The notes under the pieces: generated by a model
What the model saw: only the letters and a program-made list of their open reading frames with translations
Told to the model about the DNA's origin: nothing
Databases searched by the model: none
Made by a program: the position numbers and the translations under genes
DNA from: a virus
DNA: 64,000 bases
Virus record (IMG/VR): IMGVR_UViG_3300025093_000013
Location: 48,474-112,473 of that record
Direction: 5' to 3' (one strand)
Part shown: one piece after another, positions 42,735 through 50,695 of the stretch
How the letters are laid out: each line of letters starts with the position of its first letter
Position numbering within the stretch: position 1 is the first letter of the stretch

Positions 42735-45211
42735 TGCCTAATCACTACGCAGAAAACCAAATCGACCAGAACAAAAAGCAATGGATCGAGAGTGCTTACA
42801 AGTTTACACAGCCTGTAAGATACTTTAAGAACAACGACCCTTACCATTGGGAGATTGATAACATCCCAATCAAGCAGCTAGAGGAGAATGTCCTTTGGCT
42901 CAAGGATCAAGTGGAGGCAGGTTCTCAAGTATCTGGTATAACTCGTAGTGATCTCGCTGAACTAAAGCCTGTTGCCACTGGATCCTCTAGAACTGTAAGA
43001 GTTCAAAAAGGTCGATTTACTGCTAGGATTAACGATGCATATGGGAAGGGCATCCAAACCCTTATAAAAACTGCTAATGCAACTGTAGATCCAAACGCCC
43101 CTTCTGACAGGAAGTTTAAGTTCAATCTTCCAACGAACATTCTAAAGCAAATCGCGGGTGATGTTGTAGGAGAAGCACTTTACTTCAACGGTCTTTACGA
43201 GCATTTACAACATCATCAAGTAAACCCAAGCCAAGGAAACCTTTCTTGGACTGCTGCTGCTTTGACCACCATAGCAAGCACACCAAAGAACAAGCTCGCA
43301 GTTTGGAGACAAGGCCAAACTATGTCGAACCAAGTTGAAGGTTTGGCCGAGCAAGCAGTAGCTTTCACAAGAAGATGGGGTGGTGCAATCAGAACTTCAA
43401 TCGTCAATGTAAAGGATGATATTGAGATTCAAGTTCCTGCATTCTCAGATACTGATTACTCTAACAACACGGGTTATAGCCCTGCGATGAGAGCGGATCT
43501 TCTTTTCGTCTACGCCCATCCAATCGATGCTGATTCTACTACGATTGCCCTTCCTGATGGAGAAGGCCCTACAACTATCACTGAGCCCAGACTCGGACTT
43601 CTAAAAGGTGCAGGCGTTGTATCTCTAAAAGGTTTTGGCGAGTACACTGGTTACGATAGCACTGATGCCAATGACGCTGGGTTCTTTGACAGCACTCTTT
43701 TCACAGCCAACCAAGAAAATAGTAACGCATTCTTTAGGGAGACAGACGCTGTTTCAGAGGAGGGACACTTCCAAACAGTATCACCTCTTGCTGATCTAAC
43801 TGTAGAGCAAGGAGCTTTCGCTGATGTTTCCGTTAGCTTCCCATCACCTGATGATGTGATGAACCTTACTCCTCTTTTCCAAGAGGGTCTTGAGAATAGC
43901 TTCGCTCTTGTTGGACAATCAATTCTTCCTATTGCTTATGTCATAGTTAGAAAAGGCAAGACTGTTATTGAAGATTCTGATATCATTGATATCCGTCCTT
44001 TCTTCAGAACAGCCGAGCTTTCTTACAATGAGCGTGCTGGTGTTGCTGCTGCCAACCCACCTCTTTCTTTTGCCAACCCTGCTGTTGGTAAGACTGAGCT
44101 TAACTCCACAATGGTAAAGGCTGTAACTCAGCTAAAGACTTATGTTGATAGCGCAGTCGGTGGTATTGATACTGGCACTGGTGGTAGCACTGGTGGTGGA
44201 GGTTCAAGATTCATCACTAAAGGTGCTATCTTAGGAGGCACTAAATTTGGTGTTGAAGGTGCCTTACTAAGTTTAGCAGGGGCTAATGACGACTCTACCA
44301 TTGGTAATGAACAGGAGGCAATATCCTATCTTCAAAATAAGCATGGACTTATAGGTCTTCCCGAACTTCCTCGATTGCCTGGTTGGGACTTAGGAGGATG
44401 GACAGCTAATTTAAATGATACCACCGACTTAGGATCTTTAAGAAATGATAGAATCAACTGCGCTATTAAGCTGAACAATGGTTCATTCCAAGACTTCACT
44501 GGTAGTGAAATAACCCAAAGTGTTGCTGAATCCCTTTATGATAGAATAGATAACAACAATTTCAGACCGATATCAGATGGAGTTGACGAATTTTTAGGGG
44601 GAACTGAAATAATTTATTATCTTAGAAAAAGGTTAAAGGTTACACTACCTTTAAATGTCATTGATTATGATGTCAATGCTGTTTTAAGAAATTGTGTCCC
44701 CTCTAGCGGTTCTGGTGGAACTCGCAATAGGTACTCTGGGATTGCTATTGAAAAGCATGGAATAGTTGGTAATGAGGCTGAGTTTACTATTTATGTTGCT
44801 TTTACTCCTAACGCTGCTACTGAGTTTTTCAGTACATTTCCAGGTACAGTAGGTGTTCATAGAGATCAAGTTTTAAATGATAGCTCTTTTGGCCAAAGAG
44901 CTTTCTGGGCTCCTATGAACAGCAAGTCTACGGTTGCCCAAAGAGGCAGAGATGTTTTCTCCGCATTCTCAGTTTTTACTGAGTATTACACGCAAGAGTT
45001 TAGAAATGTTAGTACGGGATCAAATTTCAAGGCTAACAATTCTAGCGATGCCGTTAATCTCAACTTCTACCAACCATCTTGGTCTGCATTAGTTCCCCTT
45101 TTAGTTACATACCCAACTGTAGAGTTTACTGTCACGGGTCACACTCAAGTTATGGGTCAGAACTATATATTCGACACTCAAACCACAGGTGGACAACCAA
45201 TCATAACATGA
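42734..45211 (+). CDS. Baseplate/fibre protein sharing the WExDNxP anchor (825 aa)
   Basis: Residues 36-50 read DPYHWEIDNIPIKQL, the same anchor type as in the preceding beta-helix gene. The following 400 residues look like a compact virion protein (ISGITRSDLAELKPV-type turn, then VRVQKGRFTARINDAYGKG and later PIAYVIVRKGKTVIEDSDII with IRPFFR). At about residue 475-490 there is a Gly/Thr hinge (GIDTGTGGSTGGGGS), after which codon use becomes more AT-rich and a second beta-rich part follows. The hinge and change of composition suggest a domain joined later. The role is probably connecting a fibre to the baseplate. Confidence 0.55.
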   Translation: MPNHYAENQIDQNKKQWIESAYKFTQPVRYFKNNDPYHWEIDNIPIKQLEENVLWLKDQVEAGSQVSGITRSDLAELKPVATGSSRTVRVQKGRFTARINDAYGKGIQTLIKTANATVDPNAPSDRKFKFNLPTNILKQIAGDVVGEALYFNGLYEHLQHHQVNPSQGNLSWTAAALTTIASTPKNKLAVWRQGQTMSNQVEGLAEQAVAFTRRWGGAIRTSIVNVKDDIEIQVPAFSDTDYSNNTGYSPAMRADLLFVYAHPIDADSTTIALPDGEGPTTITEPRLGLLKGAGVVSLKGFGEYTGYDSTDANDAGFFDSTLFTANQENSNAFFRETDAVSEEGHFQTVSPLADLTVEQGAFADVSVSFPSPDDVMNLTPLFQEGLENSFALVGQSILPIAYVIVRKGKTVIEDSDIIDIRPFFRTAELSYNERAGVAAANPPLSFANPAVGKTELNSTMVKAVTQLKTYVDSAVGGIDTGTGGSTGGGGSRFITKGAILGGTKFGVEGALLSLAGANDDSTIGNEQEAISYLQNKHGLIGLPELPRLPGWDLGGWTANLNDTTDLGSLRNDRINCAIKLNNGSFQDFTGSEITQSVAESLYDRIDNNNFRPISDGVDEFLGGTEIIYYLRKRLKVTLPLNVIDYDVNAVLRNCVPSSGSGGTRNRYSGIAIEKHGIVGNEAEFTIYVAFTPNAATEFFSTFPGTVGVHRDQVLNDSSFGQRAFWAPMNSKSTVAQRGRDVFSAFSVFTEYYTQEFRNVSTGSNFKANNSSDAVNLNFYQPSWSALVPLLVTYPTVEFTVTGHTQVMGQNYIFDTQTTGGQPIIT

Positions 45212-45212
45212 T

Positions 45213-48200
45213 ATGGTATCGGTATTTCAAGACTGCTTTAGAAGAATATTCTCTTACCAGGGGACAGGACCAGACGCGCCTGATCCTGGGGCAGGAACTG
45301 ACCCTGATGACTGCATAGATAATGATCCTACATGTTGCGCTCAGAATCCAAACGATCCTGACTGCGACGATGATACTGGTGGTGATGATCCTTGTTTAGA
45401 TGTTGTAAGTCTATACGGTTGTGGTGATGAGAGACCTTGTGCTGACACAGGTTGTTGTGAGGGAAATGTCCCAATAATTCAGAATATCACCAGAGGACAA
45501 CTCAACGCTCAGTATGGAATACCCTGTGATGCATCCTTAGAGGGTTGTGTTGATATTGGAGGGCAGAAATACCACCTAGATGCTTGCAACGAATCCTGTT
45601 GCCCTAGCAAGCCTTGTGGGTTTATTCAGTGTGCAGCATCTCAAGATGGTTGCGACCAAACTGATGCAGATGGTTGCTGTGAAGATTATCCGCCTCCTTT
45701 CCACATAGCCCAAGATGAAGTATGTGCAGAGTTTGAGGGGGCGGCTGAACAATACTTTGGAAGGGAGCTTTACTTAAGTGTAGAGCAGTGTGTTGCTGAT
45801 GGATGTATTAGTGACGAAACCTGTCAATATTGGCAATGTACAGCTTTAGATCAATCAGAGAATCTAACGGAATGTACCATAGTAAATCCTACTTTAGTTG
45901 ATCTTGGTGTAACTGATTGCGAGGACGCCCCTGATGAAATACAGTACAACGGTAGTCCTGCCTATAAAAGTAAAGATGATTGCAATGCAACATATCCTTG
46001 TTGCCCTATGCCCGTCTACTACCAATGTGACACTGAGTCTCAATCAACTAAGTGCGGGACATGTAATCAGTATACACAGCCAGGATCTTGTGATCTTGTA
46101 ATTCGTCCCGATATATTTGCTGATCAAGCTAGTTGTGATGCAGAGTGTCCAGGCACAACAGAAGTATACATATGTAACAATCCAGAACAAGGTTTCTGTG
46201 ATACTGTTAGTGATTTCTGTACTGCTGATGATCCTTTAGGTAATGGAACTAATTACTTCCTAGAGTCAGGAGCTTGTAATGCTACATGTTGCGAACCTGC
46301 TACTTATTGGTACTGCCCTGTAGGTATTGAAGGAGGGCAGTGTCAAAGCTATGTCGATGATGATTGTATCATAGACTCAGGAAATGCAGGTCCTAACGGA
46401 GAGAGGGTCTTTAAGACAAAACAGGCTTGCGAAAAAAGCCAACAAACTTATTGTTGCGAAGTAGAGCCCTCGAAAGACAACTACACAAATATAAATTGTG
46501 AATTTAATGATGGTAATTGTGTAACTACAGGTGAATGTGCTACTCCTGATAATGTAGATGTTGTATTTACTGACCTTGTAGAATGCTCACAATCAGTTTT
46601 GGACTGTCAAGATTGTTATGATGAACCTGTAGGACAATCTCTCACTGAAGTAATAGCTGCTAGGCTACAGTTCGCTTACGATGGCGGTAATAGCATTGAG
46701 ACTTACTACTGCCCAGGAGAGACCACAAGAACCCTTAGCATATCATCAAGAAATGCACTAGGTCCTAATTTATCGGATGATCCTTCTTACAGTAATTTAG
46801 AAGATTTCCAACTACTTATAAATGGAAATGTAATAGAGACAGAGGTTGTAGGCATTGATCTAACTTGGACATACGAGATAACTTTAACCTCTGGGCCTTT
46901 TACTTTGAACTATGAGTTTAAGGATCAGTGTGGGACTGTAGTGGCTGCCATTCCAGTTAACTATACTCCAGTTTCTTGTCTAGACTCGTTAGGATCTTTT
47001 CAAGAGTGTTTAAGTCTCAATTCCACCCCAGACCATCCTTTTACATATCCTTGTGCCACTGATCCTTGCGACAGCCCTTTCTCTAGTGATTTCCCAGAGT
47101 GTGATACTGGCGGTGGAGGTGGAGGATCTGGTCCTATACAAGGACAAGGCACTCCAAGGGATCCTCTTAAGGATACTGACTCAGCCGCCCCAGGCATTCT
47201 TAACAGTCCAGGGGTGAACTACCTCAGGGAGATGAACAGGGTTATTAAGACTCCTAAAATCCTTGATGTCTTAGGTAACGATGAGTTTGTAAGAGCCCAG
47301 AGTGCGTTCACGCCCATGTACAACGATAAGCATCTAACCATCTTCTCCGATCAAGTACATGCTTCTATTTGGGCTGTGATGAACATTGATACTGAGCCTG
47401 AAGCCACAGAGAGGGCGTTTGATGATGTGTCTCTTAATTACATTTACAGGAGCCTCAATGATAATCTAAAAAAACGAATAGATTTACTTGAGGATTATGA
47501 CGGTAAGCCTTTGAGACCTAAGATTCTTAGAAGAATTAGGATATTACTATTTGAGGGCAGACTTGATGAGTTTGATGAGCAGGGTCTTTTCAGTATGAAT
47601 ACTGTTCACGATAAGACCTCAAGATCAAACAATATATCCAATGAGAACAACCTTGTAGATCTTGTAAACAGAAAAGCCAAGCCTCTCAACCCTGATGTTT
47701 ATGGTGGGTTCAATAAAGAGAGGATGAAGATTTGGAAGACAGTGGCTACGGATCTAGAAAAAGCTATCGCTTATGTTGATACAGACTCAGTTCTTAGGTT
47801 CATAGACATTAAGCAAGACGATAGTTACGAGATCTTAGACTCTAGTGGGGATGCTACTACAAAGTATATTAATGAAGGAGACTTCATTACATACTACAAA
47901 ACTGACGGGTCTAGAGGATTCCTCGACCTTGATACCTTAATTGAGCAAGCGGTTGTATTTGATTTTGAGGATTTGAGAAAAGCATTTGGTATCGTAAACG
48001 AAGATTATGCTACGGTGCTTTCTGTTTCTAGTGATGAGAATTCGTTCGTAGAGGAAGAATACTCTCTAAGCGATGCGAGACAGGATTTCTACTTCTTTAA
48101 ACTAGAGGTTAGCACACTTGAAGATGTATCTAGGACCAACCCCCTGGTAAGGATATCAAAAGCAAACTATAAGTTGGTTACTGATGCCGATGAGATCAAC

Positions 48201-49025
48201 GAGTGGATTGAGTACAAGCCTTGGCCCTACATGCATTTCAATATGGAGGCCAGTGATCCTTTCTTCGACCACATGTTAGATACGAGTAATATGACTGCTG
48301 AGTTCAAGGACATCAGCTTTGATAAGATTCAAGGATCAACAGATGATGTCCCAGTAATACCCAGAAGAATCCCTTGGCACATCGTTCTTATCCCAACTGA
48401 CAGGACAAGGTTCTTAATTGGATCTGGTAAGTCTAAGCTAACTGGCTATGGAAGTAGAAAAGCCGTGTTCCGACTATCTCCTGATAGAACCCAAACTTCA
48501 CAACGATGGGATCCTGAAATATTTAATGAGAAGGGTACAGATTTCTTCGGAGGTGTCGATCCTAGACAAGAATCAAAAAGTATCAAGGTAGAATACGATA
48601 GCTCAAAGCTTAAATCTGTAAGGAAATCTTACAAGAATGGTTCTGAAAAGCTTCCTAGAAAGCCTAGCGCAGCAAGACAACTATTCAAAGCAATCAGAGA
48701 CGCCAAGGCTGATGATAATAACTTTATCGATGAGGCTAAGACGAGAGTTGAATGGGGGTCAGTATTCAAGAACCTAACTCCAAACGAGCGCAAAACCCTC
48801 TACAGCGATATCGAGGACTATGATAAGAAAAGAGATCAGATAGCAACAAACACTTTTGCAACTAGCGAAACGGTTAGGGAACGCTTTGTACAAATAACCG
48901 AAGTATTTGATAAGGGCCTGAACAATGTTGATGATTACGACCCACCCCCAGTCAAGAAAAGAGAACGGGCTGTGAAAATTGAGGAGCCTGAAGGTGGCGC
49001 TGAAACACCCGAAATATTACCATGA
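45213..49025 (+). CDS. Virion protein with cysteine-rich N-terminal half (1270 aa)
   Basis: About 61 cysteines lie in the first 632 residues and none in the remaining 638, separated by a Gly-rich hinge at about 632-640. The Cys half is built from loose repeats of about 45-60 residues: an aromatic-C start (YWYCPVGIEGGQC), a Gly/Phe turn (RVFKTKQAC) and a CC pair. It is also Asp-rich. The C-terminal half is a charged alpha/beta body with VNYLREMNRVIKTPKILDV and IPWHIVLIPTDRTRFLIG and looks like a conserved baseplate component. The next gene encodes the PAAR tip and overlaps by four bases. Function unknown; disulfide- or metal-stabilised surface module is inferred. Confidence 0.6.
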   Translation: MVSVFQDCFRRIFSYQGTGPDAPDPGAGTDPDDCIDNDPTCCAQNPNDPDCDDDTGGDDPCLDVVSLYGCGDERPCADTGCCEGNVPIIQNITRGQLNAQYGIPCDASLEGCVDIGGQKYHLDACNESCCPSKPCGFIQCAASQDGCDQTDADGCCEDYPPPFHIAQDEVCAEFEGAAEQYFGRELYLSVEQCVADGCISDETCQYWQCTALDQSENLTECTIVNPTLVDLGVTDCEDAPDEIQYNGSPAYKSKDDCNATYPCCPMPVYYQCDTESQSTKCGTCNQYTQPGSCDLVIRPDIFADQASCDAECPGTTEVYICNNPEQGFCDTVSDFCTADDPLGNGTNYFLESGACNATCCEPATYWYCPVGIEGGQCQSYVDDDCIIDSGNAGPNGERVFKTKQACEKSQQTYCCEVEPSKDNYTNINCEFNDGNCVTTGECATPDNVDVVFTDLVECSQSVLDCQDCYDEPVGQSLTEVIAARLQFAYDGGNSIETYYCPGETTRTLSISSRNALGPNLSDDPSYSNLEDFQLLINGNVIETEVVGIDLTWTYEITLTSGPFTLNYEFKDQCGTVVAAIPVNYTPVSCLDSLGSFQECLSLNSTPDHPFTYPCATDPCDSPFSSDFPECDTGGGGGGSGPIQGQGTPRDPLKDTDSAAPGILNSPGVNYLREMNRVIKTPKILDVLGNDEFVRAQSAFTPMYNDKHLTIFSDQVHASIWAVMNIDTEPEATERAFDDVSLNYIYRSLNDNLKKRIDLLEDYDGKPLRPKILRRIRILLFEGRLDEFDEQGLFSMNTVHDKTSRSNNISNENNLVDLVNRKAKPLNPDVYGGFNKERMKIWKTVATDLEKAIAYVDTDSVLRFIDIKQDDSYEILDSSGDATTKYINEGDFITYYKTDGSRGFLDLDTLIEQAVVFDFEDLRKAFGIVNEDYATVLSVSSDENSFVEEEYSLSDARQDFYFFKLEVSTLEDVSRTNPLVRISKANYKLVTDADEINEWIEYKPWPYMHFNMEASDPFFDHMLDTSNMTAEFKDISFDKIQGSTDDVPVIPRRIPWHIVLIPTDRTRFLIGSGKSKLTGYGSRKAVFRLSPDRTQTSQRWDPEIFNEKGTDFFGGVDPRQESKSIKVEYDSSKLKSVRKSYKNGSEKLPRKPSAARQLFKAIRDAKADDNNFIDEAKTRVEWGSVFKNLTPNERKTLYSDIEDYDKKRDQIATNTFATSETVRERFVQITEVFDKGLNNVDDYDPPPVKKRERAVKIEEPEGGAETPEILP

Positions 49026-49306
49026 CAAGCATATCAATCATAGGAGATTTATCTAACCTGCAAAACGCTGCTTTAGTATTAGCTAATTGTGACCCCACTG
49101 TGACCTATGAAGGAAAACCTGTGGCTGTAGTAAATGGAGCTTCAGTTCCAGTTCATAACCATGGGGATTCACCAAAGATAACTGCTCCTAGTGATGGGTC
49201 TGCAACAGTGAAAATCGGAGTAAACCCTGTGCATAGAGTCGGGGATGCTCGAAGTTGCGGTCATTTTACAGAAGGGGAATCAAGAACAGTTAATATCTTC
49301 ACCTAA
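49022..49306 (+). CDS. PAAR-like spike tip protein (gp5.4-like)
   Basis: The 94-residue protein has the layout of PAAR proteins, which form the sharp metal-bound tip of the central spike. Repeated strands with small turns are visible: VVNGASVPVHNHGD, VKIGVNPVHRVGD and SCGHFTEGESRTV. Candidate metal ligands are H45, H47, H71, C79 and H81. It would cap the lysozyme-less gp5-like spike encoded at 21.8 kb. T4 gp5.4 has the same size. It is translationally coupled to the Cys-rich protein gene and ends the tail/baseplate block; no strong terminator is seen in the 75 bases that follow. Confidence 0.75.
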   Translation: MTSISIIGDLSNLQNAALVLANCDPTVTYEGKPVAVVNGASVPVHNHGDSPKITAPSDGSATVKIGVNPVHRVGDARSCGHFTEGESRTVNIFT

Positions 49307-49355
49307 AAAACAGGAAAAATCACTAATTAAATTTAACTAGGTATACATATTTACA

Positions 49356-49370
49356 GACGCTTAGAGCGTC
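49356..49370 (+). promoter_or_regulatory. Hairpin abutting the ribosome-binding site
   Basis: GACGCT, a three-base loop TAG, then AGCGTC: a perfect 6-bp stem that ends directly before CAGGAG, the ribosome-binding site of the gene at 49382. A TATACATAT stretch lies about 15 bases upstream. The hairpin could stabilise the 5' end of the prohead mRNA or affect initiation. Confidence 0.45.
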
Positions 49371-49381
49371 AGGAGTTTATT

Positions 49382-49879
49382 ATGAACAGAGATCAATTAA
49401 GAGAAGCCGTACTCGGCACCTCAGCCTGGAAGAAGGCTGGTTTACTTACAGAGTCCGTTGCTCCCGTTCAGGAGCAAGAGGTCATCGAAGAAGCTAAGGC
49501 CGAGGAGACTGCTCCTGAGGCTCACACTTGCCCTCTCTGCGAGTCCACCCTTGAGGGTGAGCTTTCCGACGAGGTTCTTCTTGAGCACGCCGAGCAAATG
49601 CTAGGCGTCTTCCAAGAGGCAGAGCAACTTCTCGCTGAGGCCGAAGAGGCCGAGGAAGGCGAGGTTGTTGAAGAAGAGGAGGAGGCCGAAGAGGTCGATC
49701 TTCTTGAGGGTCTTAACGATGATCAAATCGAAGCTATCGTTGAATTCGTTGAGGGTTTGAGAACGGATGAGAAATTCGATCTAAAAACACAGAACCAAGC
49801 TGGGAAAAACGACGAACGACTCGTAGCAGCAGGGAAAAGATCTAAGTACGCCCCTAAAGGCTCTAAGTTAAATCCTTGA
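49382..49879 (+). CDS. Acidic prohead core protein (gene 67 position)
   Basis: The 165-residue protein is extremely acidic in the middle (long Glu/Ala/Val blocks at about 75-110), with a CPLCES Cys pair near 51-56 and a basic C-terminus (RSKYAPKGSKLNP). It is the first gene of the head block, where T4 carries gene 67, an acidic core protein needed for prohead shape and cut to small peptides by gp21. A cleavage-type site L-L-T-E/S lies at residues 21-25. Strong ribosome-binding site CAGGAG. Codons are the GAG/CTT/CGT type of abundant proteins. The match is by position and composition, not by clear sequence similarity. Confidence 0.6.
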   Translation: MNRDQLREAVLGTSAWKKAGLLTESVAPVQEQEVIEEAKAEETAPEAHTCPLCESTLEGELSDEVLLEHAEQMLGVFQEAEQLLAEAEEAEEGEVVEEEEEAEEVDLLEGLNDDQIEAIVEFVEGLRTDEKFDLKTQNQAGKNDERLVAAGKRSKYAPKGSKLNP

Positions 49880-49896
49880 AAGCGAGGCTCTAAATA

Positions 49897-50313
49897 ATGG
49901 CTTCTCTTAAAGAAACAGGTATGGGGATTGGCGATTTTGCTCAAGCTTTGCTTAAGCAAGAGAAGGATAATCCTCAGCCTGTTTCACACAAAGCTCCCGT
50001 GAGGGGCAATGTGCCCGATATAGAGAATGTTCAAGTTCTTCAAGAAGATGTTAACGATGTTCTTGCTAATTCCTTCGGAGTTAGGCGAGATCCTGTACCT
50101 CAGGTCAACCTTCAAGAAGAAAGGAAGAAGCAGATTAAGGAGCAGATTCAAGTTAAGATTAACGAACTGAAGGAGCTTCTTAACGAGCTAGGTGTTACTA
50201 CTGGGACTACGACTGTAGGGAGCCTTGGCGCTCCTAACTACGCTGGAGGAAAAACTTATGAGCCTAATAGATCTGGTAAGAGGAAAAGAGCAGTCGTTAA
50301 ACGAAAAGTCTGA
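49897..50313 (+). CDS. Prohead protein sharing a decapeptide with the major capsid protein (138 aa)
   Basis: No family is recognised. Residues 1-70 are polar; 71-98 form an amphipathic helix (QIKEQIQVKINELKELL) ending in L-N-E, a gp21-type cleavage site. Next comes TGTTTVGSLG at 102-111, identical to residues 55-64 of the major capsid protein. The last 27 residues are strongly basic (SGKRKRAVVKRKV). A prohead protease cut after LNE97 would release a basic 41-residue peptide that could bind DNA. The gene lies between the acidic core gene and a second, very basic gene that starts inside its 3' end. Confidence 0.6.
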   Translation: MASLKETGMGIGDFAQALLKQEKDNPQPVSHKAPVRGNVPDIENVQVLQEDVNDVLANSFGVRRDPVPQVNLQEERKKQIKEQIQVKINELKELLNELGVTTGTTTVGSLGAPNYAGGKTYEPNRSGKRKRAVVKRKV

Positions 50314-50695
50314 ACGATACCCTAGTGGTAGAGGTAGTTACAAAAGAAAGAATGTAACTAGCTCTCGTAAGAGTAAAGTTCCAATTTACGACACCATCAA
50401 GGCTGCTCTAAAGAAGACTAGCCCTGGTACTATTTTCTCTACAAAAGGCTCATATAGAATGTATGTCACAACCTCTGGGGGTTGGGGCAAGAGTAAACAA
50501 CAAAGAGTTTCTGGTAGAACAGCTAAAGGCTTTACACCAGGGAGTTCAACCCCAGGTTCTAGTTGGAAAAGCATTAAAAGCCATGCTGCTAGAACAAGAG
50601 TAAAGCATGGTGGCGCTACTGCTGGTAGGTTGAAGGCAGCGGCTCGAAGAAAAAAGGATCAACCAAAGAAGTACACAGCTAAAAGGAAAAAGTGA
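50258..50695 (+). CDS. Very basic prohead/DNA-binding protein (gene 68 position)
   Basis: GGAGG lies seven bases before ATG 50258, which is better supported than an upstream TTG in the same frame. The 145-residue product (T4 gp68: 141 aa) is Lys/Arg/Ser-rich throughout (SGRGSYKRKNV; HAARTRVKHGGATAGRLKAAARRKKD) with a short folded middle (TIFSTKGSYRMYVTTSGGWG). It overlaps the preceding gene by 56 bases in another frame and its stop overlaps the protease start. Position and size fit a basic core protein like gp68; a DNA-binding or core-condensing role is inferred from charge. Confidence 0.55.
   Translation: MSLIDLVRGKEQSLNEKSERYPSGRGSYKRKNVTSSRKSKVPIYDTIKAALKKTSPGTIFSTKGSYRMYVTTSGGWGKSKQQRVSGRTAKGFTPGSSTPGSSWKSIKSHAARTRVKHGGATAGRLKAAARRKKDQPKKYTAKRKK

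Noticed and set aside
50225-50257. Upstream TTG start for the basic 145-aa gene
   Set aside because: ATG 50258 has a GGAGG at good spacing; the TTG has none.
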